In this document: piece by piece, positions 1 to 9,596 of the stretch
Numbering within the stretch: position 1 is the first letter of the stretch
Layout of the letters: each line of letters begins with the position of its first letter
Assembly: GCA_038277395.1 (NCBI GenBank)
Contig: CM076192.1
Coordinates: 134,206,251 to 134,270,250, forward strand
Reading direction: 5' to 3'
Origin: Dryocosmus kuriphilus
Lineage: Eukaryota > Arthropoda > Insecta > Hymenoptera > Cynipidae
Length of the DNA stretch: 64,000 nt
Notes under the pieces: generated by a model
Told to the model about the DNA's origin: nothing
What the model saw: the letters and a program-made list of their open reading frames with translations, nothing else
Database searches by the model: none
Position numbers and translations under genes: made by a program

Positions 1-580
1 TAATTTTTATAAATTTTTAGTACTAGAATTAAATTAAGGGTTCTTGAGGTTTATATATATATATATATGTTCTGACCCTCGAGTTATACGATATATGGGC
101 CTGTGCGTAGGCAGACCCAAATACAATACAGAATCAGTGTAAAATGTAACAGGCTCATAGGAGACAGATTGTCGCGCAAGACAGAATCTTCCCACCCACG
201 CGAGTGAAGGTGAAGTGGGAGTGAGCTGGAAGATGCAGGGGCATAAAAAGGCGAGCTCGAGAAGAAACGAGGAGATGTAAAGAAGCTTCTGGACCAAAAA
301 GTTCCCTTCTCTTTCTTAAATCTCTTCTGGGAGAAGGGGAGTTGCACACTTAACTTCTGCCAGCAAAGATTCAGTTCAAATTTTAAAAGTATGCTTTCGG
401 TGTAGAAGAATTCTCATGCGACGGCGAGAAAGTGTTTCTTGTAAGGTGGGAAAATTTTGCAGTGTACGAGCATTGTAAAACAGGTAAGCGTCAAGACAAG
501 GGGATGTGCTAAAGTCTATTTTCTCTATACCAGTATAGACCATTGAGTTTAATTGTAGAATTGAGAGTGTTGAAAATCTG
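1..580. other. AT-rich non-coding sequence, no gene recognised
   Basis: No recognisable coding sequence. The open frames here are short, overlap on both strands and have no familiar motifs. A (TA)n run lies at about 53-68. A small perfect-arm palindrome (TCTATAC-CAG-TATAGA type) lies near 525-539, just ahead of the hairpin array that follows. Confidence 0.6.
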
Positions 581-587
581 AGACTTT

Positions 588-1030
588 CTTATTTCAATTC
601 TGAGTAAAACGGGATTGCATCCCACCCTTTCATCGTGAATTGAAACAAAAGTACAGATTGGATCAAGGTTAAATTCATTTTGGTAGAGTTTGATAAGGTC
701 GTATTGTGATTTCGAATAAAGCAGGACTGTATCCTCAACTTTCGTCAGAAATCACAATATAGTGAGAAACTGGGGAAATTAAAAAATTTAAATTGTTTTG
801 GTTAAAAGAATAAAATTTGTGAATTGAACTTCTCTAAAACGCGAAGAATAAAATACCTGGAATAAAGTAGAATTGCATTCTCAACTTTCGTCCAAGTTAT
901 TTATTCGGCGAAGAGGAAAACAAATCCCTGATGTCAACACTGACCCAATTCCATCTCTAAGGGCTTATCTTTTTGCTCACAAATAAAGCGGGATTGTATC
1001 CCTAACTTTCGTTGTAGAAGAATAAGGCTG
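588..1030. repeat. Array of four hairpins with a conserved loop and covarying stems
   Basis: Four copies of a motif of about 33 nt (consensus AATAAAGCGGGATTGTATCC then about 12 more bases ending CTTTCGTC) lie at about 603-635, 714-747, 861-891 and 982-1011. Each is enclosed by its own complementary arms: 592-600 with 637-645 (9/9 paired), 702-713 with 748-759 (12/12), 846-860 with 892-906 (12/15), and 964-973 with 1016-1026 (mostly paired, one bulge). The arm sequences differ completely between copies. Inside each loop is a second stem around TGY: GGGAT/ATCCC, AGGAC/ATCCT, AGAAT/ATTCT and GGGAT/ATCCC, flanked in three copies by AAAG...CTTT. Preserved pairing with changed sequence points to selection on RNA or cruciform structure, or to a repeat family that moves by a structural rule. 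I do not recognise the family, and no protein is nearby to suggest a role. Confidence 0.7.
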
Positions 1031-2640
1031 CGAGGAGCTAGAAGGCATAGGTTGTAGGTAGCAGGGGGGCTAGAATCACAATAGTGCAGTGTGTGTAAAG
1101 GGGAGGCGGGCAACACTTCGTTTGACACAACCGAGCCAGGTAAATTTATGCTTAGGCTATTGTTAGATGACAGGCATAGTAAGCTCAATTATAAGGTGAA
1201 ATAAAAAAATTAGAAGCGAAGTAGAATTTGTGACTGGAATATAGAATAAAATTTAGAAAGGTCAGCTATCTTACCATGTCAAATTTTTAACTGAGTTTTA
1301 GATCTGAAATAGAAAATATAATCGTAGGTGAAGGGTGTGGAAGGATGAACTAGAATATATTATGCACACAGAGCTGTAAACGAATAAAGTTAAGTATATA
1401 AATGTTCAAAATAGGTTGAAATGTAAAATTAAAGTAGGTAGATATGAGCAGTATTGAATAAACCGTGTTAGTAGATCTTACCTGTGTACTCTCTTTCTTA
1501 GATTCGTAGGTGCGCTACTTCATTTAAATTACACAAGAATTATTATGAACTACTGAAAATAAGATTTGTGAATAAGTAAAGAAATATATTGTTGCAATAC
1601 GTATATATATATATATGAGATTGGAAAAATATCTAAGGTAAATATTAATAAAAATGCATTTTCCAAAACAGAAAAGAGTCTATACAAAATTTTAGCAAGA
1701 TAGATTTGCTGTATTTGAAATCAGTACGTTATTCTCAGAAATGAATGCGTCTAGTATTATACAATATATAGAGTGACGACTTGGTTTGGACTATTCTTTA
1801 AAAGACTTAAATATTTCACGGCAGAAATATAAATCTACCTACGTTTTGATACTAGCTCATTAAGCCTAACAAACCCGAGTCGAAACTTAGCCCCTACTTT
1901 GACGCATTTTGACCTATAGAGCCTCTTTTCAACTTATAACTCCTCCAAAATCAAACTCTTGACTCCACTTCATTCTTTTGACTCTACTTTGAATCGTTTG
2001 AACCTACAATCGTCGAACTCGAGACACACATTTAAGAGTGGGAGAGAATGCAGGGGCCAAGGGCGTGTATATTTGGTGTCCAGAGTAAACTCGAAAATAG
2101 TCGAAGATTCTCGAAGAGAACCTATGATATATCAGTGCCTGCTAGTTACTGTTTACCATTTCTACACTGGAGGATTATCCTCATAGTGGATGAAACTCTT
2201 CAAGTAGTCGGCAAGTGGCTGAGCGAATTGCAGCTACATCAAATCGGATTAAAATAAGCATCGTAGTTTCTAGTTAGGTTGTCAGAACTGAAAGCGAACT
2301 TCGTATGAATAGAATCTTGAGCCGCTGCTCCCTGAGTGGTACGTGTCCGTGCTAAGTTATCGAGAGTCGTTGTTACCCTGGTTTGATAAGGTAGGGTTCC
2401 AAGGCAACAAACTTCTTATTATCACCAATATATGGCGCCAATGTCCGTTATCGACAGTCGATATTATCCTCCATCGGTAAAGTAGGAACATTGGGGCAGG
2501 TATTTACCATAGATAACACCACTACAAGCTTCGCGTGAACGCCGCTTTCCTTATTACTATTAAGGTTATGTATTGGAATTTAATTCTCGAAAATTCTCCC
2601 TCTCTCTCTTTCTCTCTATCTCTTCCTCACTCTCCATCGA
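1031..2640. other. Non-coding, AT-rich; no gene recognised
   Basis: No convincing gene. Open frames at 1959-2186 and 2048-2257 overlap in different frames and lack motifs. A (TA)n run lies at about 1603-1616. The 13-base string GCAGGGGCCAAGG occurs at about 2049 and again at about 2955 just inside the Polinton left end, so part of this stretch may be older Polinton-flank or related repeat DNA. A pyrimidine-rich (CT)n stretch at 2596-2632 leads into the repeat next to the Polinton end. Confidence 0.5.
2356..2492. repeat. Two diverged direct repeats of about 50 bp
   Basis: The two units start with GTTATCGAGAGTCG (about 2356) and GTTATCGACAGTCG (about 2438). Each continues to a short self-complementary core, ACCCT...AGGGT in the first and ATCCT...AGGA in the second. 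The core stems differ but both still pair, which echoes the larger hairpin array at 588-1030 although the sequences are unrelated. The unit is too short and too diverged to assign to a family. Confidence 0.4.
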
Positions 2641-2675
2641 CTTGTATACTAAAATATAAGGCCATAAATTCAATA

Positions 2676-2795
2676 AAAGGTGACGTCATTGTGCAGGTTT
2701 GAACGTGTTTTCCCTCCCTCTCTCTCTCTAAAATAACCTCATCTCATTATTTTAATGCAATGATCCTAGAAGATTATAGGTGCGAGAATTTCTTA
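2676..2795 (+). repeat. Second, outer copy of the Polinton end sequence
   Basis: The segment around GACGTCATTGTGCAGG at about 2682 and the following CT-rich run and AGGTGCGAGAA motif repeat the Polinton left terminus about 169 bp further in (GACGTCATCATGCAGG at about 2851). It is a tandem copy of the end. No second copy is seen at the right end of the element. Confidence 0.6.
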
Positions 2796-2804
2796 TTTAT
2801 GAGT

Positions 2805-2930
2805 CACTCATCTCCATTTATTTCGATAGGCATGCGTTGATACACGCGATGACGTCATCATGCAGGTTTGAACGTGTTTTCCCCCTCCCTCCCTCCCTCC
2901 CTCTCTAAAACTGACCTAATTATTTTGATG
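2805..2930 (+). repeat. Polinton left terminal inverted repeat
   Basis: This segment matches the reverse complement of 19810-19915. Shared blocks are ACTCATCTCCATTTATTTCG, CACGCGATGA-GTCATCATGCAG, TTTGAACGTGTTTTCCCCC and CTCTAA-ACTGACCT. The repeats bracket the polymerase, integrase and capsid genes. Six-base target duplications, usual for Polintons, cannot be recognised, so the outer boundary is approximate. Confidence 0.75.
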
Positions 2931-3055
2931 GCATTATGGGTGTGAGAAAGTACGCAGGGGCCAAGGTGGAGTCGCGATATTACACATTAAGTTTAGATTA
3001 CAGCTTAGAAGAAAAGTTTCATCACGTTACACAAGATTATGGAGTAATTTAAAAT

Positions 3056-3596
3056 CTCAAAAAAATCAGATATTGAAAAACAACGATTTTTATGGGTTGT
3101 GCTCAAGAAATTGAATCACTCTCCCTCGTGTAAAATTCCGTACGACTAACAGTTTCTGAATAAAGCTTCAAATCGAAACTCGAAAATCTCAAAGTAATTA
3201 AATACTGAGGAACAGAAACTTTGCTGGTTTGTGCTTAAGAAATGCAATCACTTTTCCCTCTTGTAAAATTCCGTACGGCTAACAGTTCCTGAATTAAAGC
3301 TCAAAATCTAAACTCGAAAATCTCAAAATAATCAGATATTGAAAAACAGCAATTTTTCTGGGTTGCGTTCAAGAAATGCAATGACATTTCCCTCTCGTAA
3401 AATTCCGTACAACTAATAGTTCCTGAAATGAAACTTAAAATCCAAACTCGTAAACCTTAAAATAGTCAGATATTGAAAAACAACAATTTTTCTGGGTTGT
3501 GCTCGAAAAATGCAATCACTATTCCCTTTTGTAAAATACCGTACAACTAATAGTTTCTGAATCAAAACTCAAAATCCAAACTCGAAAATCTCAACG
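3056..3596 (+). repeat. Tandem repeat, four units of about 134 bp
   Basis: The string GTAAAATTCCGTAC recurs at about 3130, 3263, 3397 and (as GTAAAATACCGTAC) 3531, a period of 133-134 bp. Each unit also carries AACTCGAAAATCTCAAA, CAGATATTGAAAAACA and CTGGGTTG-type blocks. The array lies just inside the left inverted repeat and upstream of the polymerase promoter. No ORF runs through it. Confidence 0.8.
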
Positions 3597-3631
3597 GCTT
3601 CGAGTTCCCCTCAGACGCGGCGTCACCTTAC

Positions 3632-3809
3632 ACATCTTCACTTACATACGTACACGATACCGTACAAACACCTACATTTACCCAGCTTCGCCCGATTGCA
3701 CCCACACATCTTCATTCACATATGTATACGATGTGACGAAAACACATACATTCACCCAGCTTCGCTCGATTCTTTATAAAAGTGCGACTGGAAGGGAGTG
3801 ACGTCAGTT
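3632..3809 (+). promoter_or_regulatory. Polinton left promoter: duplicated upstream block, TATA box and initiator
   Basis: Two direct repeats of about 72-75 bp (from CACATCTTCACTTACATACG at about 3632 and CACATCTTCATTCACATATG at about 3706) both end in ACCCAGCTTCGC(C/T)CGATT. They are followed by TATAAAAG at 3775 and the insect-type initiator TCAGTT at 3804, whose A lies 31 bases from the first T of the TATA box. This is textbook arthropod core-promoter spacing. It would drive rightward transcription into the polymerase block. The same arrangement recurs at 15190. Confidence 0.65.
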
Positions 3810-4316
3810 CGGCATTGTGTGTCAAGTGTATCACATTGAGTGAAGAATATCTCCAGTGTAGTTTTTTTTTTTTGTGAACTTTACTATTGACTTGTGAATT
3901 AAGGATAGTGCATTTAAAGACAAAGTGAAAAGGGTAGCAGATTGTAGAGGCTTCAGTCTGTCATTGAACCTATACAGTGTAACGTGTGCAAGAAATGAAA
4001 AAGTATTGAAGAATCTCCAGCGAAGTTTTGTTCTAGTTGAGGATTTTGCTAGTAACTTTATATTATATACTGTGTGTGTGTGTGTGTGCCTGTGTATGGA
4101 AAAGGTACTCAACGTAAAGTGCAGCTAAAGACATTGTTAGCAGCTTTACATATACGGTGTGCGTATATGCGTGTGTTTATGTGTGTTTGAGTGAAAAAGA
4201 CACTTAATGAAAGTGCAGCTAAAGATATTGTTAGCGATTCTAAATATACAGTGTGCGTGAAAGACATTCAGGGAGAGACTTTATTAGTGTCGTTTTAGAT
4301 CCCATACATATTAAAA

Positions 4317-4496
4317 ATGATACTGGACGCGTGTATAAAACTGATTCCCTGTATTGAAGAAGCGTTGAGTCTCATACAATCGAGTAGAAAGGCATACATA
4401 GAGCAAGTCAGCAAGTTGAAGGAGCAGCGCAGGCTTTGTCTGAAGACAGTTCGTAAAGAATTAAACAGAAAAACACCACCGCAGACTTCAGGATAA
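4317..4496 (+). CDS. Short ORF upstream of polymerase B, unknown
   Basis: This is a 59-residue frame, first in line behind the left promoter apart from very short upstream ATGs. It is rich in Lys, Glu, Gln and Leu from residue 20 onward (motif KAYIEQVSKLKEQRR), compatible with a short coiled coil. I do not recognise a family. It may be a real small Polinton protein, the N-terminal part of a longer broken reading frame, or chance. The next frame (4505-4717) encodes a poly-glycine run and is probably non-functional. Confidence 0.25.
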   Translation: MILDACIKLIPCIEEALSLIQSSRKAYIEQVSKLKEQRRLCLKTVRKELNRKTPPQTSG

Positions 4497-4584
4497 AAAC
4501 AAAAGTGTCAAACTTTTTGTTTGAGAAGCTTGCGTGTTTGGAGGCTCGCTTTGTTTCATTAGGAAAGAAAGAAGGAGGACCAGT

Positions 4585-4622
4585 AGGAGGAGGAGGAGGA
4601 GGAGGAGGAGGAGGAGGAGGAG
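4585..4622 (+). repeat. (GGA)n trinucleotide microsatellite
   Basis: About 12 GGA/AGG units lie between the two short leading ORFs and the polymerase. They create a run of 12 glycines in the frame 4505-4717, which has no other recognisable feature. Confidence 0.85.
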
Positions 4623-4815
4623 ATTTACAAAGGGAAAAATCTGATGAAATTAAAAATTGTGTCAGATGGTTGAATGTGGAAAAGCCTTCAATGGTCGAAT
4701 TAAAACATGTGTTGTAGTGAATCTCATACAAAAGGAAGTTCTTACATTTTTGGGCGATGCACAATCTCTATTTATTTCCAATGTCAGCAAGGACATACGT
4801 TAACACAAGTCACTC

Positions 4816-7800
4816 ATGATAAACACGGTTTTGCTAACTTATTATACACAAATTGGAAAGGAAAAGCCTGAAGAAAAAACATTCAAATCAAAAAATGTTG
4901 CAGTCTACATCACAACTGATTTCAAACTATGGTTCCAAAACTACGTCAGATATCCAGTCCTCAGAGAAATGGAGGAATTTCAGGAGAAAGACTCTAGATG
5001 GACCCTCCAATCAAATATCTAGCCTTCCATCAACATCAACAAGTTCAACCCACTAAAGGCAGGTTCCTATATTGAAAATACACCATCAATCAAGAGGAAA
5101 GAAGCTTGTGTAAACATACAAAATAATGACAACAAGTGCTTCAAGCAGGCAAATCTCTCAGCCCTACATCCAGTAGACTGGCGAATACATCCTAAATGTT
5201 TGAATAAATACCTACAGTACAGAGATGAAATGGATCTTCAGACTTTGCCTTTCCAGTTGCACACAAGGACGTGCGCAAGTTTGAGAGAAAAACCAGATCT
5301 CTGTACGTGTCTATGGTCTCATCAGAAAGGATGAAAATGAATTCACGGTGGTGCCTCTTCACCTTACCCGACAAAAACGAGACACGTATGTGAATTTTCT
5401 TCGTGCAGAGAATGACTATACCAAATATCACCGAAGGAAGCTTATCTGTGATCAGTTCTTGCACTATTTTATCGAAGCGGTAAAACTGGAAGAACACACT
5501 GAAGACTATGCAAAACTTAATAACTGTAAAGTGGTGCTTCCAGAACCTGGAAATATCAGAAATGAGTTTTAAAATCTTGAGGACCGTGAGTGGGCTGCTT
5601 CTATCATTTATGCGGATTGTGACCCCTTTTGATAACCGTAAATGATGAAGGAGCTGAAAAAACCTCGAATACTGAGGTTTTTGAAAGACACGAGGGCTTC
5701 AATATTATCTACATATTAAAGTGCAATTATGATGATAAACAGTCTTTCTACGATTCATGCGCGGAGGATGTGGAGCCAACAAAGTGGTTTGTTGAGCAAT
5801 TACTGGAGATTGCTCAGAAATGTGACAAGATTTTGGCATCTTCAGTACCGACGGAGAAAGTAGCTTTTGAGCAGCAGGAAGCCTTTATAAATGCCAAAGC
5901 TTGTCACCTTTGTCAGAAAGCACTACACCACCCAGTGGAGAAGGTACATGATCACTGTTACCTGACTGGTAAGTACCGTGAACCTGCGCATGAGCATTGC
6001 AACTTATAATATCAGGACTCAAATACCATACCTGTTGTGTTTCATAATCTGAGTGGGTATGACGCTCACTTTATCATTCGTGATATTGCCACACAATTTG
6101 AGGGAAGAGTTAAAGTTCTTGGAATCGATAAGAAGAAATACATTTCATTCACAAAGTATGTTCAGGAAACCCAAATTAAATTTACATTCATCGGTTCATT
6201 CAGATTTATGGCCTCTTCCTTAGAAAAGTGAGTATCATACCTCACTCAGTATAAAATTGTCAGCGCAGTGTTTGCCGGTGTTGACAGGGAGAAAATTGAG
6301 CTTCTCACGAGGGAGAGCATTCTGCCCTATTAATACCTATACTCGAGGGACAGGCTCAATGAAACTCAGCTTCCACCAAAAGAAAAATTCGACAGCACTC
6401 TCAATGAATCGGCAATATCGGCCGAAGGTTATGTACATACACGACAGGTATGGTGTGCACTTATCATCAAGACACTCGTTTAGTATGTCAGTCTGTACAT
6501 GAAAACTGACATTCTGCTTCTGTCTGACATTTTTGAAAGTTTTCGTGAACAGTGTCTCGAGGCTTACGACTTGAGTTTAGCATACTAATACACCGCTCAT
6601 GGCCTGACATGGGATGCCATGCTCAAATATTCAAAGGTGGGATTAGAGCTCCTCACCGATGTTGATATGCTGTTGATAATTGAGGAAGGCAAAAGGGGTG
6701 GAGTAAGTCAATGCTCCAAACGTCATGCCATTACCAATAACAAATATACGCCAGCTTGCAACAAAGAGATTATCTACATTGATTATGGATGCAAACAACC
6801 TGTATGGTTGGGCAATGGAACAACCTCTCCCTTACGATGGTTTCGAGTGGCTTACCCATTTCGAAAACCTTGATTTCAACATTCCAGGTGATTCACCCTT
6901 TGGTTACGTTTTGGAAGCCACCGGTGTCCAACCAGGAGAAGCTCCTAACTACCTTCCTACCGAAACGAAGGTCTGTTCTCCATTACCGAGCTCTCGAACA
7001 TGCTTTGGCTAATGGACTTAAACTTATTAAAATTCATAAAGTGCTTCAGTTCGACCAATCCACGTGGCTAAATGTTACATAGTCTTCAATACTGAAATGC
7101 ATGCAAATTCTAGAAACGACCTTGTAAAGAACTTGTTTAAATTAATGAGTAATGCAGTTTACGGAGAGACAATGGAGAACGTACGAAAATTTATTGACGT
7201 AAAGCTTGTGACAAAGTGGGAGTGTAGCTATGGGGCAGAAGCCCTCATAGCATGACCAAACTTTTACAGTCGAGCAATCTTCAATAAAAATCTCGTTGCG
7301 ATTGAACTGAGAAGAACTGAAGTATTGTTGAACAAGCAGGTCTATGTAGGGCTTGCTGTGCTGGATATCTCCAAAATCCTAATCTACGACTTTCACAAAG
7401 ACTACATGATTAAAAAATATGGTGAAAATTTAAACTACTATACACTGACACGGACAGCCTTACTTACGAAGTGAAATGTGATGACATTTATGCCGACATG
7501 AAAAATGACATTGACAGGTTTGACACCTCTGACTACCCTCGACACAATTTTCTCGGAATGCCGCAAGCAACAAAAAGGTTTTGGGTCTCATGAAGGATGA
7601 GTGTTGTGGCAAAATTATCACTGAGTTTGTTGGTTTGCGGAGCAAAATGTACATCATCCGCGTAAACGATGAAAACTTTGTAAAGGAAGCCAAAGGTGTA
7701 AAATCATCAATAGTACAAAAAACAATAACATTCATCGATTACACGGAATGCTTGAGAATTTTGTCAGTCCAATGCAGAACCCAGTATGCCATCAGGTCGG

Positions 7801-8008
7801 GACTACACAGTGTCGAGACCATTAAACAGACAAAAACCCACTGAGTCCTCACGATGATAAGCGATGCTTGCTTTCCACCACCACAGACTCTCCTGCGTGG
7901 GGAGACTATCGACTAAATGATACAATAGACGTTGGCGCTACTGACGTTGACGACGATATGCTCACAGACGATGATTATGAACAATTGAACAAGCTTGTTA
8001 ACAATTAG
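4816..8008 (+). pseudogene. polB: Polinton family-B DNA polymerase, broken into at least eight frames
   Basis: The enzyme is the element's own, presumably protein-primed, DNA polymerase. The N-terminal region (4816-5570) matches the Polinton type (KPEEKTFKSKN, LREMEEFQEKDS). A zinc-binding CHLC...H.HC segment lies at about 5910-6000. The exonuclease-side motif NLSGYDAHFIIRD is at about 6043. The motif A region reads DANNLYGWAM at about 6790. Motif B reads KLMSNAVYGETMEN at about 7135. The catalytic motif C YTDTDSL lies at about 7440. The C-terminal LMKDECCGKIITEF block is at about 7589, and an acidic tail ends at 8008. In-frame stops and frameshifts separate the blocks throughout, so no functional product is expected. 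Motif order is complete, which means decay was by point mutation and small indels rather than large deletion. Confidence 0.9.
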
Positions 8009-8108
8009 ATTTTATACAGTTACTGCAGACATATCATCATAACTGTACTTTAACATCTCCTTTTGTAAATAGTTACTTTCTTGTAAATATGTTTTTGTTA
8101 TTTTTATT

Positions 8109-8162
8109 ATTATTGTTATTATTACTACTACTATTGCTGCTACTACTACTACTACTACTACT
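8109..8162 (+). repeat. (TTA)n/(TAC)n microsatellite, left half of a retrotransposon target
   Basis: Just after the polymerase stop a TTATTATTA tract passes into TAC/ACT trinucleotides ending at about 8162. The same (ACT)n resumes at 12903-12922 immediately after the poly(A) tail of the retrotransposon. The simplest reading is one microsatellite split by the insertion. Confidence 0.8.
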
Positions 8163-8375
8163 CCCGTGTGGGGTTGCTTGTCCACCATCGGGCGCCTCCC
8201 CAGGTTGCGGATAGGGGAACGCCTTCCAGATATGAATGGCACCGGGGAAATCAAATACCCGGGGCGGAAAAAAACCAGCTAAGGGAAGAAACGCCGAAAC
8301 TAAATCGAGAATGGAAAAGCGTGTTCACAACGAATACCCCAAGGGATTTTCAATCTCCCCACTGATTCCGATCGG

Positions 8376-9596
8376 GTGCAAGCCCCGGTGGTCAGTGCCG
8401 GTTCCGAGGATTTTGGGGGGAATCAAACACGCGAACGAGCTGATGAGATGACTTTCATGAGCATAGAAACTGGAGTGTTCGTACAAATTAAGAATGCGGT
8501 TATGGCGGCCCGATCTGCTAGCAAGAGAGTCGGCAACACTCAGAAGGGAATCAAGGAGTGCGTGGAAAGGGCTGCAGTATTGCTAGAAACATGTAAGATC
8601 GTTAGGACTACTCCCTGGAGGTCAAATGTGCCGGCTGTCGTACAGTCACCGAGACACACAGAGAAAAGGAAGCGTATAGAAGGCACGCCTAGCCCAAACG
8701 GTGGAAATGCCACGCAACCTAGGAAAAAAGCGCAGACGGATCCTAAGGAAGAGTGGATCCAAGTTAAGGGTCCTAATAAGGGCGACGAGACACTGCAAAC
8801 GGCTAGTCAATCCAACGGCGATAACGCGAAGCAGAAGAAGTCCAGGAACAAGACAGACGGAGGTAGGAGACGCCCCCGCCCTGCTGCTGTCCTAATCAGT
8901 CCTACAGAGGGCAAAAAATGTGCAGACGTCCTCAAGGTCGTTAAGGCCAAAGTAAACCCTGAGGATAACGGAGTGCAGGTCTCGTCGATCAGGGAGACCA
9001 GAAATGGCGGTGTCCTTGTTGAGCTTGGGACAAAGTCCCATGACAGATGCAAATTTAGTGAAGCATTGCAGGTAGCTGTGGTGGACATGGGTGTTGTTCG
9101 CGTTCTTGTTCCGAAGGTACAGATAGACATCCGAGTCCTGGACCCTACGACTGATAAAGATGAGATTAAAGAAGTACTAATTAGCGTCTTTGGTACAGAG
9201 GCTATACTGGATCCTAAGATCAACATGTCTAGGGTTAATCGCTGGGGTAATGGCATGGCGTTTGTCGAGTTGATGGAAGACATGGCGAGGAAATTGTTGG
9301 AAGTTGGCCGTATAAAAATTGGCTGGGTCAACTGCCGAATCAGGAAAGAGGAGGTAATTGCTCGTTGCTTCCGCTGTCATGGCTATGGTCATCAAGCGGC
9401 ACTATGTACGGCTAAAGACAGGAGCAAAATATGCTGGAGATGTGGAGAGGGTCAGCATAGAGCAGCCGATTGTACTAGTCCGCCGAAGTGCTACCTATAT
9501 GCTGAAAACAACGAAGTTGGGGACGTCAACCACGTCCCGGGGACAGCCCTGTGTAGGGTTTTCATGGAGGCTTCCCGGAGTAATAAGAAGCAGTAA
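8376..9596 (+). CDS. Gag-like ORF1 of the R1-clade retrotransposon
   Basis: The 406-residue frame is open to its stop. The N-terminal half is basic and low in complexity (KKRRR-type and TQPRKKAQTD segments), as expected of an RNA-binding gag-like protein. The C-terminal third has two CCHC zinc knuckles, CFRCHGYGHQAALC (about residue 328) and CWRCGEGQHRAADC (about residue 350), plus a weak remnant (CYLYAENN) where a third knuckle would be. A central RNA-recognition-like region (VQIDIRVLDPTTDKDEIKE) resembles the pre-knuckle domain of R1/TRAS ORF1 proteins. The start at 8376 is the first ATG in frame; 8448 is an alternative. The stop overlaps the ORF2 start as TAATG (9594-9598). Confidence 0.85.
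   Translation: MQAPVVSAGSEDFGGNQTRERADEMTFMSIETGVFVQIKNAVMAARSASKRVGNTQKGIKECVERAAVLLETCKIVRTTPWRSNVPAVVQSPRHTEKRKRIEGTPSPNGGNATQPRKKAQTDPKEEWIQVKGPNKGDETLQTASQSNGDNAKQKKSRNKTDGGRRRPRPAAVLISPTEGKKCADVLKVVKAKVNPEDNGVQVSSIRETRNGGVLVELGTKSHDRCKFSEALQVAVVDMGVVRVLVPKVQIDIRVLDPTTDKDEIKEVLISVFGTEAILDPKINMSRVNRWGNGMAFVELMEDMARKLLEVGRIKIGWVNCRIRKEEVIARCFRCHGYGHQAALCTAKDRSKICWRCGEGQHRAADCTSPPKCYLYAENNEVGDVNHVPGTALCRVFMEASRSNKKQ

Noticed and set aside
34..1188. Several minus-strand frames of 64-87 residues
   Set aside because: They overlap each other in different frames, lack motifs and show no codon pattern; the last overlaps the hairpin array.
3056..3596. CRISPR array
   Set aside because: The units are contiguous diverged tandem repeats of about 134 bp without unique spacers, in a eukaryotic context.
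4408..4764. Poly-Pro / poly-Gly frames over the GGA repeat
   Set aside because: They are created by the microsatellite on either strand and not supported by any domain.
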